Under the pieces are notes generated by a model. It did not search any database, was not told the DNA's origin, and was given only the letters and a program-made list of their open reading frames with translations. A program made the position numbers and the translations under genes. From assembly GCA_015039465.1 (NCBI GenBank), contig MU130542.1, forward strand, positions 62,001 to 126,000: DNA of 64,000 bases. The letters are read 5' to 3'. Origin of the DNA: Phlegmacium glaucopus (Eukaryota; Basidiomycota; Agaricomycetes; Agaricales; Cortinariaceae). Shown piece by piece: positions 44,156 through 56,393 of this stretch (its first letter is position 1; every line of letters starts with the position of its first letter).

Positions 44156-47100
44156 ATGTCCTCCAAGTTTGCAAGGTCAAGCTCGAAGATTTTAGCAGAA
44201 ATATCCTGGAATACGGATGTTGTCATCGGGGGTGCGCACTTGGAGGATCAGGATTTAACGGTGCATGTATGAATAGTCTCACTGCTGCCACTAGTGGTGA
44301 TGTCGCCTTTGTAGAAATTTGAAGAGAGGCTGATCGAAGCAGAAAACGAACTAGCAGGCACATCCAGAGACGTCGTTGCTGCACAGAGGGTGATGAAAAT
44401 TCGACCGACAGATGGGCAGTCTATGGCGCCTATCGCCGACATTGATGTCGCCAAGGCAGTCACTCGCGTCCTGGGGTATAGAATCTTGGACGTCTGCCAC
44501 TGGGCAAAACTGCACCATTCTACGCCGGCAGGATCTCGGAGCATACCCCCAAGTCAAGCGAGGGTGCAAAAGCTGAAAGCGGTGGTGAGCCTCTCTTGCA
44601 ACCTCTAGATCATTCAGCATAATTCAACGCGACAGGATCTCCCAAAAATGGCTGACTGGCCATCTGTGGTGGCATCTGCATCAACTTTACTTGGTTCCAT
44701 CGCATCTCCTAACCCAGCCATCGAAATTATTGAAAACCCTACAGTCTCTATTTTCCACTCGATATTGAACCACGAAAAATCGAAGAGATACCATAAGCTT
44801 CTGCTCAATTTCGACCTTGCAGCCCTCCATCTCAGCATTCATTACGACGTTTGTTCCTGTTTTTTTTTTTTTTTTTTCAGCGCCTGACGACCAACCCTTG
44901 TAGGGCTCCTATGATCTGACAGGTACACTTTTAGAAGAGGCCAAAAATCGGTAACTTTCTCGCCACCTTTAAAACCCGAGCTTTTGATGCTGACAATGGG
45001 CTGCCAGACTTCACATAAAGGCCTTGAATTCCGTCCGGTTCCCATTGAACTTGGCTCTCGCAGTCTCTCCATTAGTCCTTCTGCTTGACCGAAACCTGTG
45101 GCAGTCAAAAGCCAGCTATGGGCTTCTCCTGGAGGTACGTATTTACCTCGTACTCTATGTGCTTTCTAAACTTAAAGGTTCAAGCTTCTTCAAGTGTTCG
45201 CGGGTGGGAAGCCCCCAATTCTCCTCCAAGCTGAACATGAGCTATGGAAAGCGGTTGTTGACATTGCCAGAGGGCGCATGCACACGCTGCCTCGCGTACA
45301 AAACACATTGCAAACCATCCTTGGACTCCTCGAGCAATCCGTCGCCAGCACTTGTCCTGCATGGTTTTCAGGTATGCTGTCCTTCCCTCTGTGCACGCCC
45401 TTTTCATATCCCCTGTTTGTATCCCCAGGTCAAATCTACGGTGAGGAGCCCCCAACGCTGCTTTAACTGCCCTAATCTATTTTTGAAAATAGCTCCTGCC
45501 CTCCCTCCAAACCCCCCTACAGCTGCAGACCCCCAGAGTGGTCACACGTCCAGCTCCCCTACTTCTCCTCAGCAAGATCCAGCCGTAGAGCTCCCACTGG
45601 ATTTTTCTATGATCACCGATCCACCCATCAACTCATCAAGGTCTTCCTCACACCCGTGCCCAACGGAAGAAGAAGGAGGAGGAGACAAAGGGGAAGGCGG
45701 CGGGAAGGGCGGCTGTGATGCAGGCCAACCTGGTGGGAGCGAAAAGGGAGTCGACAACGACCATGACATGGGCGAGCCACCTACACCGTTGCCCCTGGTC
45801 TTCTGCGCAGGAGACAAAGGCGACAAAGGCGACGCAGGTGACGGTGGCGATGCAAGCAATGGCAGGCCTAGACGCGGCGAAAAAGAGCTCGACGACGCTT
45901 ACGATGCAAGCAGCGACGGCGACGATGTCATGAGCCAGTCACCTCCACCCCCTCCCTTGGTTGTCTACACAAGTGATGGAAGTGTCCGAGGAAATCCAGG
46001 CGATACAGGTGATGACCAGCCTGGGGTAAGGGAAGAAGAGCTCGAGAATGTTGACGGCGGTAGCAACGGTGACATGGACCATGCACCTCAATCCAAGTAC
46101 CTGGTACCCTACAGAGGGAGCGAAGAAGACGAAGAAGACGAAGAAGACGAAGAAGACGGAGAAGGCGGAGAAGGCGGAGAAGGTGGAGAAGACGGAGAAG
46201 GCGGAGAAGACGGAGAAGACGGAGAAGACGAAGAGGACGAAGAAGGCGAAGCAGACGAAGGAGGGGGGAGCTTGAAGGAAAAGAACCAGGACTACGGCCA
46301 TGCGGGCGATAGCAGTCCTAGGGGAAGTGAGAAAGAACCCGACAACACTGACGACAATAGCAGCGACAACAGCGGCGACGGTGACGAAGACGGCCAATCG
46401 CCGCCACCTTTGCAGAGGGCCAGGTACAAGGGAAAGAAGCCACGCCGCTCTGAACCTGTGGTTTCCAGAAGAGCCAGGCAGCCAAGTAGAAAAAAGCCAA
46501 AACAAATGCATCAGAGGCAAAGTGCCCGCTCGAAACCTAGGGCTGACTCTCCCCCTCGTTCCTCCACCCTGAACGTTGCATATGCAAGGCCACATTACGT
46601 GAGGCCGGACGTGGTAGTGCGGGTCGTGCCACACCAACCTCCGGTGAGTCAATCGCCCTTGGAGTTCTCTAACTTATACCAAGGCGAATTTTAGCCTCAT
46701 TCGATTGATGCACTGCCTCGACTCGCTTTGCCCCAAGGATTCCTGGTATCTCGTAATTTTATCTCTGCTATCCAACCCATGTCAACTGGCTTTTTTTCCC
46801 ACCTTAGAAAGCCCACCCCTCTCACGAGCTTGAGCTATCTGGACCTTTCGAGCAGAAGACAAAATATCTACCCAGCTTCCATGTACGTTCCCTTTTTATT
46901 TTACCCTGATAACCTCACAGAAGAGGCCATATCAAGAACCAAGCTCAACTCGATGCTCTTTATGAAATATCCGCGTCAAGATCACGCTCCACTCTCATTT
47001 GCTTTGCCCACCACAGCCAATTTAATCCCCTTCTAGATTTCTGCTCCACAATGCACCTTGTCCTTACCAACTGCCCTTTCCCCACGGCGCTATTTGATCC

Positions 47101-48615
47101 GTGCACGCTAGACGAGATCTTTGGGTCTACCGCACTCCCTCTCATCGGTCAGTTTTATTTATATATTTACAAAATGCATGGCGTTTACGGGCGCTACCCA
47201 ACATTAGATGGCACGCGAGACCCCGCCGACGCCCGTGGAAATCTTGGACAGGGGACTATTCAAATGCTCTTGCAAAGTAGCCCCAACCCTCTTGCCACAA
47301 AGCGGATCCCAAGGCCTATACCTGATTGTCGCCCTCCGCCGTCCCTCTCGATTGACCGCAAGGCATGGGACAGCACCATCCGAAAATCATACGCCCCAAA
47401 GGCGGCCACATTTCCCCAGCGATACACTAGTTGGGCATTTGCATCCACCCGGCATTTTTTCGGAGACTGGACCATGGATGGCCAGGGTTTCACGACATAT
47501 CTGAATGTAACTACAGGGAGTGTCTGGGTAGTTGTTGCACGACCCAAGGTGCCAGCTCCGTTGGTAACTTCTTTCGATCCAGTTGGTTCCAACTCGACTT
47601 TGTGGGAGTTTGAAGGGGTTTTACTGCAGGCTGGATCTCAAATGTTCTATCTTTTCCTTTTATTTTTCCTCCAAACACAACAGCTGAATTGTCGCTCATC
47701 AGGATTATTCAACCTGAAACACCCTACAGATTCCTAACTTTGGACCACTTGATCATTAAAGGAGGGGGATTCTATCACATGTCGACCATAATGCAATCAT
47801 GCATTGGTGCTATGAAAAGTTTTGTCTATGGAACCTCCCTCTGCGATCCAGGTCATTTCCAAGCATCACGGACTATGCTGGGGCGAATTTTAATGCACCT
47901 CTTCCAAGAAATATATGAAGGAAAAATCTTGGACCAAGTTGGTGAGTTATAGCCAGAATTCTATAGGCCCAAGCTTTAATCTCCTGCACCTCACAGCCAT
48001 GCCTCCCCATCCTCATTCGTCCCTCCTTGAAACGTTTGAAGGTATTCTTTCCATATTGACCCTGGGCAACTATGCCCAATTGTCCAACTGTCTTCATCCT
48101 GACACATACAGCAATGATGGGGTAGATCCTGTTGAGCGCCTTTTCCTGATTCACGTCAGGAAAAAATCAAAAAAGCTCATCTCATACCTCAACTCCAGCC
48201 TGGAGATCATTTCCCCCTGTAATGAAGCCCTCACCCTCCTCCACCTGTCCCAATCCTATCAACTCCAACAAGCTTACGCCCTTGAGGCCTGCTTCAAGCA
48301 GGCTGTTTCATCTGGGCTAAAGTCGCCCATCGCTGGCCTCACAGAGATGTCCCTCCATGCGCAATTAAAGGCGTCTCTTGGAGATGACTTCTCCAAAAAC
48401 CCTACCCCCCAACAAGACACTGAGCCCAGCTTCTATTGGGGTGAGTTGGACTACAGGGTCCGGCGCTATGCACAGGGTTTACCCTCTGACTACGGTGAGC
48501 CAGCATTTTACCTGTATGAATTGTTGCTAAGAGGTGGGTTAGAAACAGAGGAGCAGCTAGGGCCGGAGGATGTTGAATGGATGGAAAGTGGGGAGATGAT
48601 ACATGTGGAATAGAC
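44156..48615 (+). CDS. JmjC-like protein, paralogue 3 (all iron ligands lost)
   Basis: Starts at ATG 44156 (MSSKFARSSSKILAEISWNT). An intron after EDQDLT leads to KFEERLIEAENELAG. Shared blocks are YRILDV, SKRYHKLLLNFDLAALHLS, NLALAVSPLVLLLDR and EHELWKAVVDIARG. A long acidic, disordered insert with Glu/Asp/Gly runs (45.5-46.4 kb) is followed by a basic stretch with KKPRRSEP and SRKKPKQ. In the JmjC core the HxD position reads GDWTMDG, and the distal site reads PETPYRF with Tyr for His. All three iron ligands are therefore gone, while flanking structure (TTYLNVTTGSVWVVVA) is kept. It is probably a pseudo-enzyme with a binding role. The C-terminal helical block (SLLETFEGILSILTL) is intact and open to the stop at about 48,613. 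Confidence 0.72.
46110..46265 (+). repeat. Degenerate (GAAGAC/GGAGAAGGC)n repeat in coding sequence
   Basis: About 150 bp of 6- to 9-bp units coding EDEEDEE and GEGGEGGE runs inside JmjC paralogue 3. Length is likely variable between strains. Confidence 0.85.
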
Positions 48616-49478
48616 ATGGCAGACCCATTAATTGGTAGCGTAGATATAACCCAGCTACTATATATAGCAGGGCAGGGGTATGCAAAGGAAAGGGATATGC
48701 AAGCTAGGTATATCTACCACTCCCGGTGACCTCCCAGCCCCAAAAAATTACCCAACGATCCCTTATGATGTAGAAACATATCTGCCAATTCAAAATTTTA
48801 TAAACTTGCATCCGTGATGGATTTTACATATCCCTTTTTCTACTTGTTCATTTTTTTTGCGACTTCAGATCTGTACGAAAAATCTCAAAAAGTCACCATA
48901 ATTTCAAAAATTGTTCGATGTTTAAACTCAGTTTACTCTAGGCTAATCATGCAGCGAGGCCTTTCAGCCGCTAAGCCGTGCCCTTAGCATTGCATGTCTC
49001 ACCCTCGCCCGACTCATCTTCGTTATGACGTCTTTAGTCTCACATCTAGTTTAAATAGGCTCACCTGGGTTCAAGGACGGCTTTGTTGGTTGCCGTCCTT
49101 GTGCTCCAGGTGAGCATACCTTTTTATCTACATCGTGTACCCTTGTTGACTGCCACTCTTGTGCTCTAAGTTCTGGTCCATCTCGCACTTTGCTTCTTTA
49201 ACCCACCCACCGACACCCGTGGTAGCTTTCCTCGCGGGGTTGCCCTTTTTTCCCTTAGGGTTTTAGGGCATCCCCAGAGGTTTTGATGCACCCACCTCGG
49301 TTCTTCTTACTTACTCTCACGTTTTTCCCGCTACTAGTATGTATTTCCCTTCATGTATTTGTACAGAGCCGTCGCGCGCAATTCCATCACGAGGGGTACC
49401 TCTGATTTCAGGGTACCCCTTTTTTCGGCTAACACGAGGCCTCCGTGCGAGCGAGTGATTAGATGCTTAATGCTCCAC
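48616..49478. other. Left flank of the transposon with two hairpins
   Basis: No gene recognised. One nested hairpin pairs CTCACCTGG (49060) with CCAGGTGAG (49106) and CAAGGACGGC (49072) with GCCGTCCTTG (49092). Another pairs AGGGGTACC (49392) with GGTACCCCT (49412). A diverged direct repeat of the inner arm follows at about 49,142-49,170. Confidence 0.55.
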
Positions 49479-49504
49479 CACAGCGAAAGACCACAGAATA
49501 TGAC
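49479..49504 (+). repeat. Left terminal inverted repeat of the Tnp2-type element
   Basis: Matches the reverse complement of 55640-55665 over 26 bp with two mismatches; the first 17 bp are identical. Confidence 0.88.
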
Positions 49505-49667
49505 CGTGGCAAAATATTGGATGATTTGAGATTATCTCACATTACTTTCAGATTACTCGCGTTCACATTTCTCCTTCGTCGTAATCATGTAGAATCTAGA
49601 CATATGATATATATTATTTGACTTGATCATTCTCTCACCTCATCCCTGCCCACCAACACCTTCTACA

Positions 49668-52600
49668 ATGCCCTCAATGTCCTACCACCAATGCAGATGC
49701 CTGAAATGCATCAAGAACCCGTCAGGGTATGAGTACCAAACGAAGGATGCTATTAGAAAGCACATAAAACACTATGGAGACACGGAATCACAGTGAGTTT
49801 GCATTTTGGGTACTATCATGCCCAATTGCCTAGCTTATAAACTACCTAGGGCTACAAAGAATCCATTTACGGGCCCAGAAGAAGCTCGATCACCCCTTGT
49901 CAACCTCGATGTCAACAGGCAGTCACCCATTGCTTCCAATGGCTCATCTGATCGATCTATGGGTCCCGATATGCCGGCTCATCAACCCCAACCTCCGGCA
50001 GAATTTGATGAACAGGACGACTATTACGATGACGAAGGATACTTTATTGCGGATGAGTGGTGGCTAGGCAACGGGAATGATAGGGGTGATGAGGGTGTTG
50101 TGCCAACTGGGGTCGAAAGTGACGATGAGGATGATGGGAGGGTTGTACTCAGACAACAAGACATTCCTTCTGTTCCTGCAGGCGAAGCTGCAAGACTAGG
50201 TAAGCTGAAAATAAATGTGGCTGTCGATGCTTACCTGTGTAATCTAGGTGATCATCCGAATCCGCGGCCACTTCTTACCCAAATCCAAATACAACCTCAA
50301 TTTCGCGATATCCAATGGAGGCAAATTGGTGAAATTCATATACAGACCCCAGGCTCAGACGTCAATGAGGCGGACAGGCCAGATGTCATTCCACGGGCCT
50401 TTTCAGAGGCATCCTGCGTTCGGATCGCCTATTTGCAGGCTGTTATCGCAAATATCTATTCACATGTATCTGTTTCACGATCCACAGATATCCTCAACGG
50501 TACGCTTGATGCCCTACTTGCCGCAGGAGTTCTCCCAGCCCACCCTCGACCTGTTCGAACCCTTGAAAGTGCGAAAAGACGTCTTGGAATTGACGCAGAC
50601 CAATATATAACCCAATACATTATCTGCCCGCAATGCTGGAAACACTACACCCCAAAACAAGTCCACGATCTTGACTCTCCAGCTTGCTTGCTGGAATATT
50701 GCGATGGTATATTATTTGAAGAGTCGCTGGGTAGTAAAGGCCGCCGAAAACGACATCCAATGAAGGTCAATCCATATGCCTCAATCATTGATACTTTACG
50801 CCGTTTTTTCATGCGTCCAGGTTTCGCCGAGATGATTCGAGACAGCCGAGGGCATCAAGGCGGTCATAATGATGATGAAAACTTTGTTATGCAGGATATC
50901 TACGACGGAGCTGGCTGGGACCAGTGTTACACAAACACTGTTCGTGAGGTTGGTAATCTGGGTTCAATCCGTGATGTTTCTCGGACTGGAGGTGAACCTG
51001 AGAAGTTAACGAGCCATCGCTATGGCCTTCACCTTACTTTGAACGCTGATTGGTGAGCATGTGAACTCTTCATAGTATTTCGAAAATAAGCAGGATTTTT
51101 CAGGTTCCAGTTACTTTCCAATCGTCCTCATTCTACCGGCCCTATCTACATTACAATCAATGATTTGCCACGGGATCATCGCTTTCTCCAAGTCAATGTG
51201 ATGTCGCCATGTGTAATGCCTGGGCCCGGAGAACCTAATGCACAACAACTTAACCATGTTCTCGAGCCAGCATCGAAAGAGCTCATAATGCTGAAATCTG
51301 GTGTGTGGTCGCCGATTCTTCATTTAAAATTAATATGACTTACTACATATCCTTATAGGTGTTGATATGGATATCCACAGTGAAGAGGAACGTCAGACGA
51401 TATACACCGACTGCATGTTCAATAGCTGCGATACTCCCGCAGCACGTAAGGTCTCAGGGACGTCTGGTCATTCAGCTGACATCAACCCTTGCCCATATTG
51501 TGACTTCGTCCTCGTCGACCTCAATAAATCTCATACCTTCCATGTAGATGGTACGTCTCTCTAATGATTTCAAGATGATTTACAATCAATAAATTTGTCT
51601 AGCTTGCCACAAGAAGAACGATCGTTTCCTTCTCAAACAGGCTTTTGTATCTCGTGATGCCACCACCCCACGTCAGAATCAAATCTTGAAGGATCATGGT
51701 GTTCGATGGTCTGTTATGAACATGATACCAAATTGGGAGCCGTCTTCAAAAACAGCTCTCGATTTTATGCACAATATATTCCTTGGTTTGATTGCCCATT
51801 TCTTCACGCTAGTCCTCTTCGCTGCACATATGTTTTCGGGACGTGGTGGTCTAAATTCTGGCAAGCAAAGATTTGAAACTTTCATCAATGAATTTTGTTG
51901 GCCAAGTCATATTACACGACTTCCAAAGAATGTGAGCTTATGCTTTTCCTTGCTTGCAACTTCACGCCTTCCCAACACAAACTTAGCTGGGTGAAAACCA
52001 GTCACTCAAAAAGGCTGACGAATGGCGTCGGTTGTTGACAATCACACCAGTCCTTCTTTGGTTTGTGTGGCGATCTCAAGATGACACCATCCCCAACTCT
52101 GAGCCTCGATTATCTGGTAACGAGAAAATCACTACCACACATTCACGCAACCCACAAAAACTCTACAATGCAGTACTACTTCTCTGCGCAGGTGTCAGGT
52201 TGTTAGCAACGCGGACGATTACACTTCATCAGGCACGGATGGGTCAAGAATTTCTCGCTCAGTTTAGTCGTGCCCTTTTGGCCCTTGGCGTCCCTCTCGT
52301 TATTAATCATCATCTCTCCTTGCATTTCTATGACATGATTCGCCTATTTGGGCCCATTTATGCATGGTGGCTGTTTGCATTTGAACGGTTCAACGGGATG
52401 ATGGAGAAGGTCAAGCATAACGGCCATGATGGAGGTCAAATGGAGGTGACATTGCTACGAAATTGGGTTCAGACTCAACTAGTATATGAATTACTTCTCG
52501 CCCTCCCAGACAATGCTCACGAACGAGAGCGCGCAATGCTTGAACGCATCATTGAGTCAGAAGGAAGGAAAAGAGGATCTATGATGACCCAGATTGCCAT

Positions 52601-53418
52601 ATTCCGAAGCGAGGTTGATACAGGTATGTCACTTATACTCTAACTGCCTGTCATCAAATATTCCATTCATTTACGCAGACAAAGTAAAGCTTCCAAAGAA
52701 GATTGGGAAGCTTCCTGTCCACCTTATTCAACGCGATCCGACAGGCCAAACTTACCGCCTGCTTCTTGAGTACTCCCAAATTCTATGGCCTGACCTCAAC
52801 CTGGTTGCGCAATTTTCTCCCATTGATGGGTTGTCTTTAATTCCAGGGAATGTAGCCCGCGAAGTTCCATATATCCGCAAGGATGGAATACGATATGGCT
52901 GCACCAGCAATAAACGCACCCAAGCCGATAGTCTGGCTTTCATTTCCCAATCTGCTGAGTCCGACATTCGCCAGGCTGTTGAGATAATCAACTACTACGT
53001 GATTCAAATTCCTAATACCAACAAGCCCCCCCACGTGTGTGCTTTAGTGCGTCGGATGTTCAGTGATGATCAACTACCCCGTATGCCATGGGATCTGTAG
53101 TAAGATTTCATTCTCATGGCGTCAAGGTCCACCAGTAACCATAGCATTCTTAAAAGTTCTTCGACACTTGGCATTCAAGTCTCCTACGCCAACCGCTTTC
53201 ATCCTCAGGAAATCATTCCTGTGGACAGGATTAACGCACCGCTTGGATTGGCCCAGGTAACATCGTGGGCTGTTCAGGGTGATATTTGGATCATGATTTC
53301 ATTCGACCATGTATGTATTTTTTTTTCCTCCAAACCACCTTTTATTGAACGCGTTTGCACTATTTCTCTATAGACGGGAACAGAACCTGAAGACCTTGAT
53401 GATTACGATTTTGAATAG
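49668..53418 (+). CDS. Tnp2-like transposase
   Basis: Starts at ATG 49668. Exon 49668-49792 holds a CRCLKC....H..H zinc-finger-like motif. An intron of about 57 nt leads to the long exon from 49850 to about 51,053, followed by short introns. Conserved blocks fit basidiomycete Tnp2/Plavaka-type CACTA transposases: HYTPKQVHDLDSPACL, YDGAGWDQCY, LHLTLNADWFQ, NDLPRDHRFLQVNVMSPC, VMPGPGEPNAQQLNHVLEP, CDTPAARKVSGTSGHSADIN with CPYC, and ALDFMHNIFLGL. The later part includes SLHFYDMIRLFGPIYAWWLF and ERFNGMMEKVKHNGHDGG. It ends GTEPEDLDDYDFE at TAG 53416-53418. It cuts and pastes the element by a DDE/RNase H-like mechanism. No stop or frameshift was found in the joined exons. Confidence 0.85.
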
Positions 53419-53433
53419 GCTGAGAAAAAGAAG

Positions 53434-55283
53434 TCAGTTGTATATGTCGTACATGTCGTCCATGTCGTCAGGGCTGACAGCTGTGTGGCCACATGACGAC
53501 GATGCTACAGGTTGCTTGGATACCACCTTCTCTTTCCCTTTCCCCTTTTTCACTTTCTCTTTCTTACCACCTACGTCCACCTTTGTTTTCTGTCGCTTTA
53601 TATCTGCCTTCTCCTCTTTCACCCGTCTCTGTGTTGCCTCAATTTCCTCTGGGTCTTTATCATCTCCCCAAGCTACTCCACTTGAAGAAATCCTCGATGG
53701 CATATCAAATCCCTTGTTCTCCGGTTTTTCTAACCAGTCCGAGGAGATCATCCAACGGCGTGCTCGGTTCTCCAGTTTCTTGGCAATAAGTGGTGGAATA
53801 TCCTTGGGCATACCTACAGCTCGTTTGATATACTTTTGGGGTGGAACAGGATCAGGGAGTTTGTCGAGTGCTTTATAGAACTGCTCGAGCTGAAAATGGT
53901 GGTAATTTTCCTTGTTCTTGCTTGGGGTATACAATACGCACCTCAACTGACCGATATACAGGTGGACGAGATGTAAACTCAGTCTTTATAACCTGTCCAT
54001 CCTTGACCGAATCCTCGTCTTCAGACATGAGGGTGTGTACCATCGCAGCGTCATATTTCTTGTCACGGAGCTCATGTTTTTCATCCAGATTACCCCGTTT
54101 GCGTATGCGAACATCTAGTTTCTGTGGGGTGGGTGTCAATGCAACATATCTTCTACAAGCAAATAACAACTTACGCCCTTGGCACGTGAATGCTTCACCC
54201 CTGCCGAAGGCTCCTTTGGACCTACAATACTTGTTGTTTGGCGCATCCCTCCATCATCTCCAGCTCCTATTCCCTCTGCCTCTGGGCTGCTGCTAACCAC
54301 AACAACCACAGGAGCAAGCGCAGCTTGCTGCAATTTCTTCCAATTTTTTGTTGTCTTGACGAGCTCATTGAACTTCCAGACCACTCTGGTTTGAAGATCT
54401 TCGTGAGATATCTCAGCTATAGCAAGCGCAGCCGCTGGTGAGTACTGTGATCCATTCTTGCGTATCCCCTTCATGATCCACTGAAGGTTTTTCCAGTTGT
54501 TTTCATGTGTGTACGTCTTATCCCAATGGAACCTCATCGCCTGCACATCAGCCCCAGCTCTTGTGATCACCGGCCATATGTCCTGTTCAGCAGGGTAGGC
54601 TGGGATCACCTCACCTGTCAACTTGTTTGGGCATCCCATAGCATCAGAAAACACCTGCCGAAGGAGCGCCTGGTGTAAATATACCAATAAAGTCAGCAAA
54701 TCAACATTTAAAAAAGAAAGATACTGACCAAAAAAACATTGCTACTAGCTGCGGCCAGGCTCTTTTGCAACTTCAGAGTTGTTTCCTCATCGAGGATCAT
54801 CTCTTTGTTATCGGAATCCTCACTACTGCTATCAACATCCATTTTTTCTGACCTCTCCTTCGACTGTTGCTGCATTGTCCTGATAAGTTCCCTGATCGCA
54901 ATTACTTCTTCTCCAAGACGGTTTTTCTCCTTTCTTGCATCGCGCTCAATCTTACTGATTGCATTTTTTAGGGTTTCATTTTCTTCTTCAAGTACGGAGA
55001 CGCGTTCTTTCAAGCCTTGGATCTCTAGTACAGCAGTCGTCCTGTTCAAGTTTGGTCCTAATTTGGTTCCTGTTGCGCTCATGGTTGCTGGTGGTTGGAC
55101 AAAAGCTATGCTTCCATATGCAGCACTACGGTTGTGAGTTGAGTTGGAAGGTGGTTGGCCATGAAGACGAGGGTTGATGATTGGATGCGCAGGGTTACTG
55201 GTCTCGTCGGGGAAGACAAAGGTGGTACGCTGGATGGGCTGGGAAGCATCGCGCTGTTCATTCATGGCGGTGGTTGTGCACAA
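53434..55283 (-). CDS. Accessory coiled-coil protein of the Tnp2-type element
   Basis: Minus-strand gene convergent with the transposase, with exon blocks 55283-54708, about 54699-54175, 54169-53950 and 53946-53434. The N-terminal part has a strong heptad pattern (LKERVSVLEEENETLKNAIS). The middle has a compact helical block (WDKTYTHENNWKNLQWIMKG) and the C-terminus is lysine-rich, ending MDDMYDIYN. The start could be ATG 55283 or 55081 (MSATGTKLG). CACTA elements often carry a second gene whose product binds subterminal DNA (TnpA in maize En/Spm). That this is the equivalent is inference from position; there is no evident sequence similarity. Confidence 0.65.
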
Positions 55284-55639
55284 ACAGGTTTTTTTTCGAT
55301 CTATGACTGCATGTGTACCCTCCCCCGAGGAAAAATAGCTATATTAGATCTATTTGACACAGTAGGGCAGTATTTCGAAGCTACTTGGACTTGCAATCAA
55401 AGGAACAAGCCTGAATTCGCAGCCAATTGGGATATCAGGAAGCGTAATGGTGGCCCGGGCCCGATCGCGACTGCAATATCATCAAATTGTACCCCGAAAT
55501 GTGTGAAAAAATGAGGTCAAAATGCATGTATATTCAAAGAGACTTGTAGAACTTCCTAAAAATTATCTGGTTGTGTAGTTTTAGGTATGTTGTAAGAAAG
55601 TCTTCGTGGAATTTGACATTTTGCCCGCATTATATGTGC

Positions 55640-55665
55640 GTCAGATTGTGTGGTCTTTCGCTGTG
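55640..55665 (-). repeat. Right terminal inverted repeat of the Tnp2-type element
   Basis: Reverse complement of 49479-49504 with two mismatches; the outermost 17 bp are identical. Confidence 0.88.
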
Positions 55666-56393
55666 CACCTTAATATAAAAAATTTAACGTTTTATTTCGG
55701 AGCTCTAGACTTGAAAATGTTGTAATTTTGCATATCCCTGCTATATATAGCAGCTTTATTAATATTATGTGATATTTTGTCCCCAAAATGGGAATGATAA
55801 CACGTGAGCATTCCTAAATGGGAATGATAACGCGTGATTATTCCCAAATAAGAGCTGGTAATGCATAATCGTGGGCAAACATGGCATTATTGTGCATGGT
55901 TTATTATCTATGTCCATTTTTGGAAAATTTATTTGTGACGTGAAATTAATGCCACTTCATCATATTTGGTCCTTTTTTTTTGAAATAAATTGCATTCTTC
56001 TGCGACTATTTATGCCTTAGTATACTGACCGCTTAATTGCTTCGCCATAGCTTCGTGTCTCTTGTAATTTCGGCGAGCTTACATGAATTGCGATCTTTTC
56101 GTGATGGCCAATTGCCAGCGATGCATGGATCCAGTCAGACCGTTGCCAAGACGTCCACTCAACGGCGTGACAAGACTACCAGAAAACGCTAAATGCTTTA
56201 AAAAAATCAATTTACGTAATTACCTACCTCCATCTCTCCAACTGTGCCACCAGGGTTGCAGATGAGGAAGGCAAGCTGAACACGCGCACATCAAAATAGG
56301 AAGGAAAAATAAGGCATTGCTAGGAAAAAGCAGGAAGAGTAGAGGCCAGGTTTATGATTTACAATATGGGCGCAGGGTATTTTAGGATATTCC
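55666..56393. other. Right flank of the transposon
   Basis: AT-rich, no gene. Contains the palindrome GCTATATATAGC near 55,743 and imperfect direct repeats of GGGAATGATAACRCGTGA near 55,790 and 55,820. Confidence 0.5.

Larger units (their letters stand above)
49479..55665 (+). mobile_element. Complete CACTA/Tnp2-type DNA transposon, 6,187 bp
   Basis: Termini are inverted repeats: CACAGCGAAAGACCACA at 49479-49495 and its exact reverse complement at 55649-55665. Similarity continues to 26 bp with two mismatches. Directly outside, CAC occurs at 49476-49478 and 55666-55668, fitting the 3-bp target duplication typical of CACTA elements. Inside are two convergent genes, a Tnp2-like transposase (plus strand) and a coiled-coil protein (minus strand), whose stops are only 15 bp apart. 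Both frames look open, so the copy may be recent. Confidence 0.88.

Noticed and set aside
45939..46652. 237-codon minus-strand frame rich in Phe, Val and Ser
   Set aside because: Antisense shadow of the Glu/Asp/Gly repeat in JmjC paralogue 3.
49391..49426. Rho-independent terminator-like hairpin followed by T-run
   Set aside because: The window is eukaryotic; bacterial terminators are not expected. Kept only as a hairpin.
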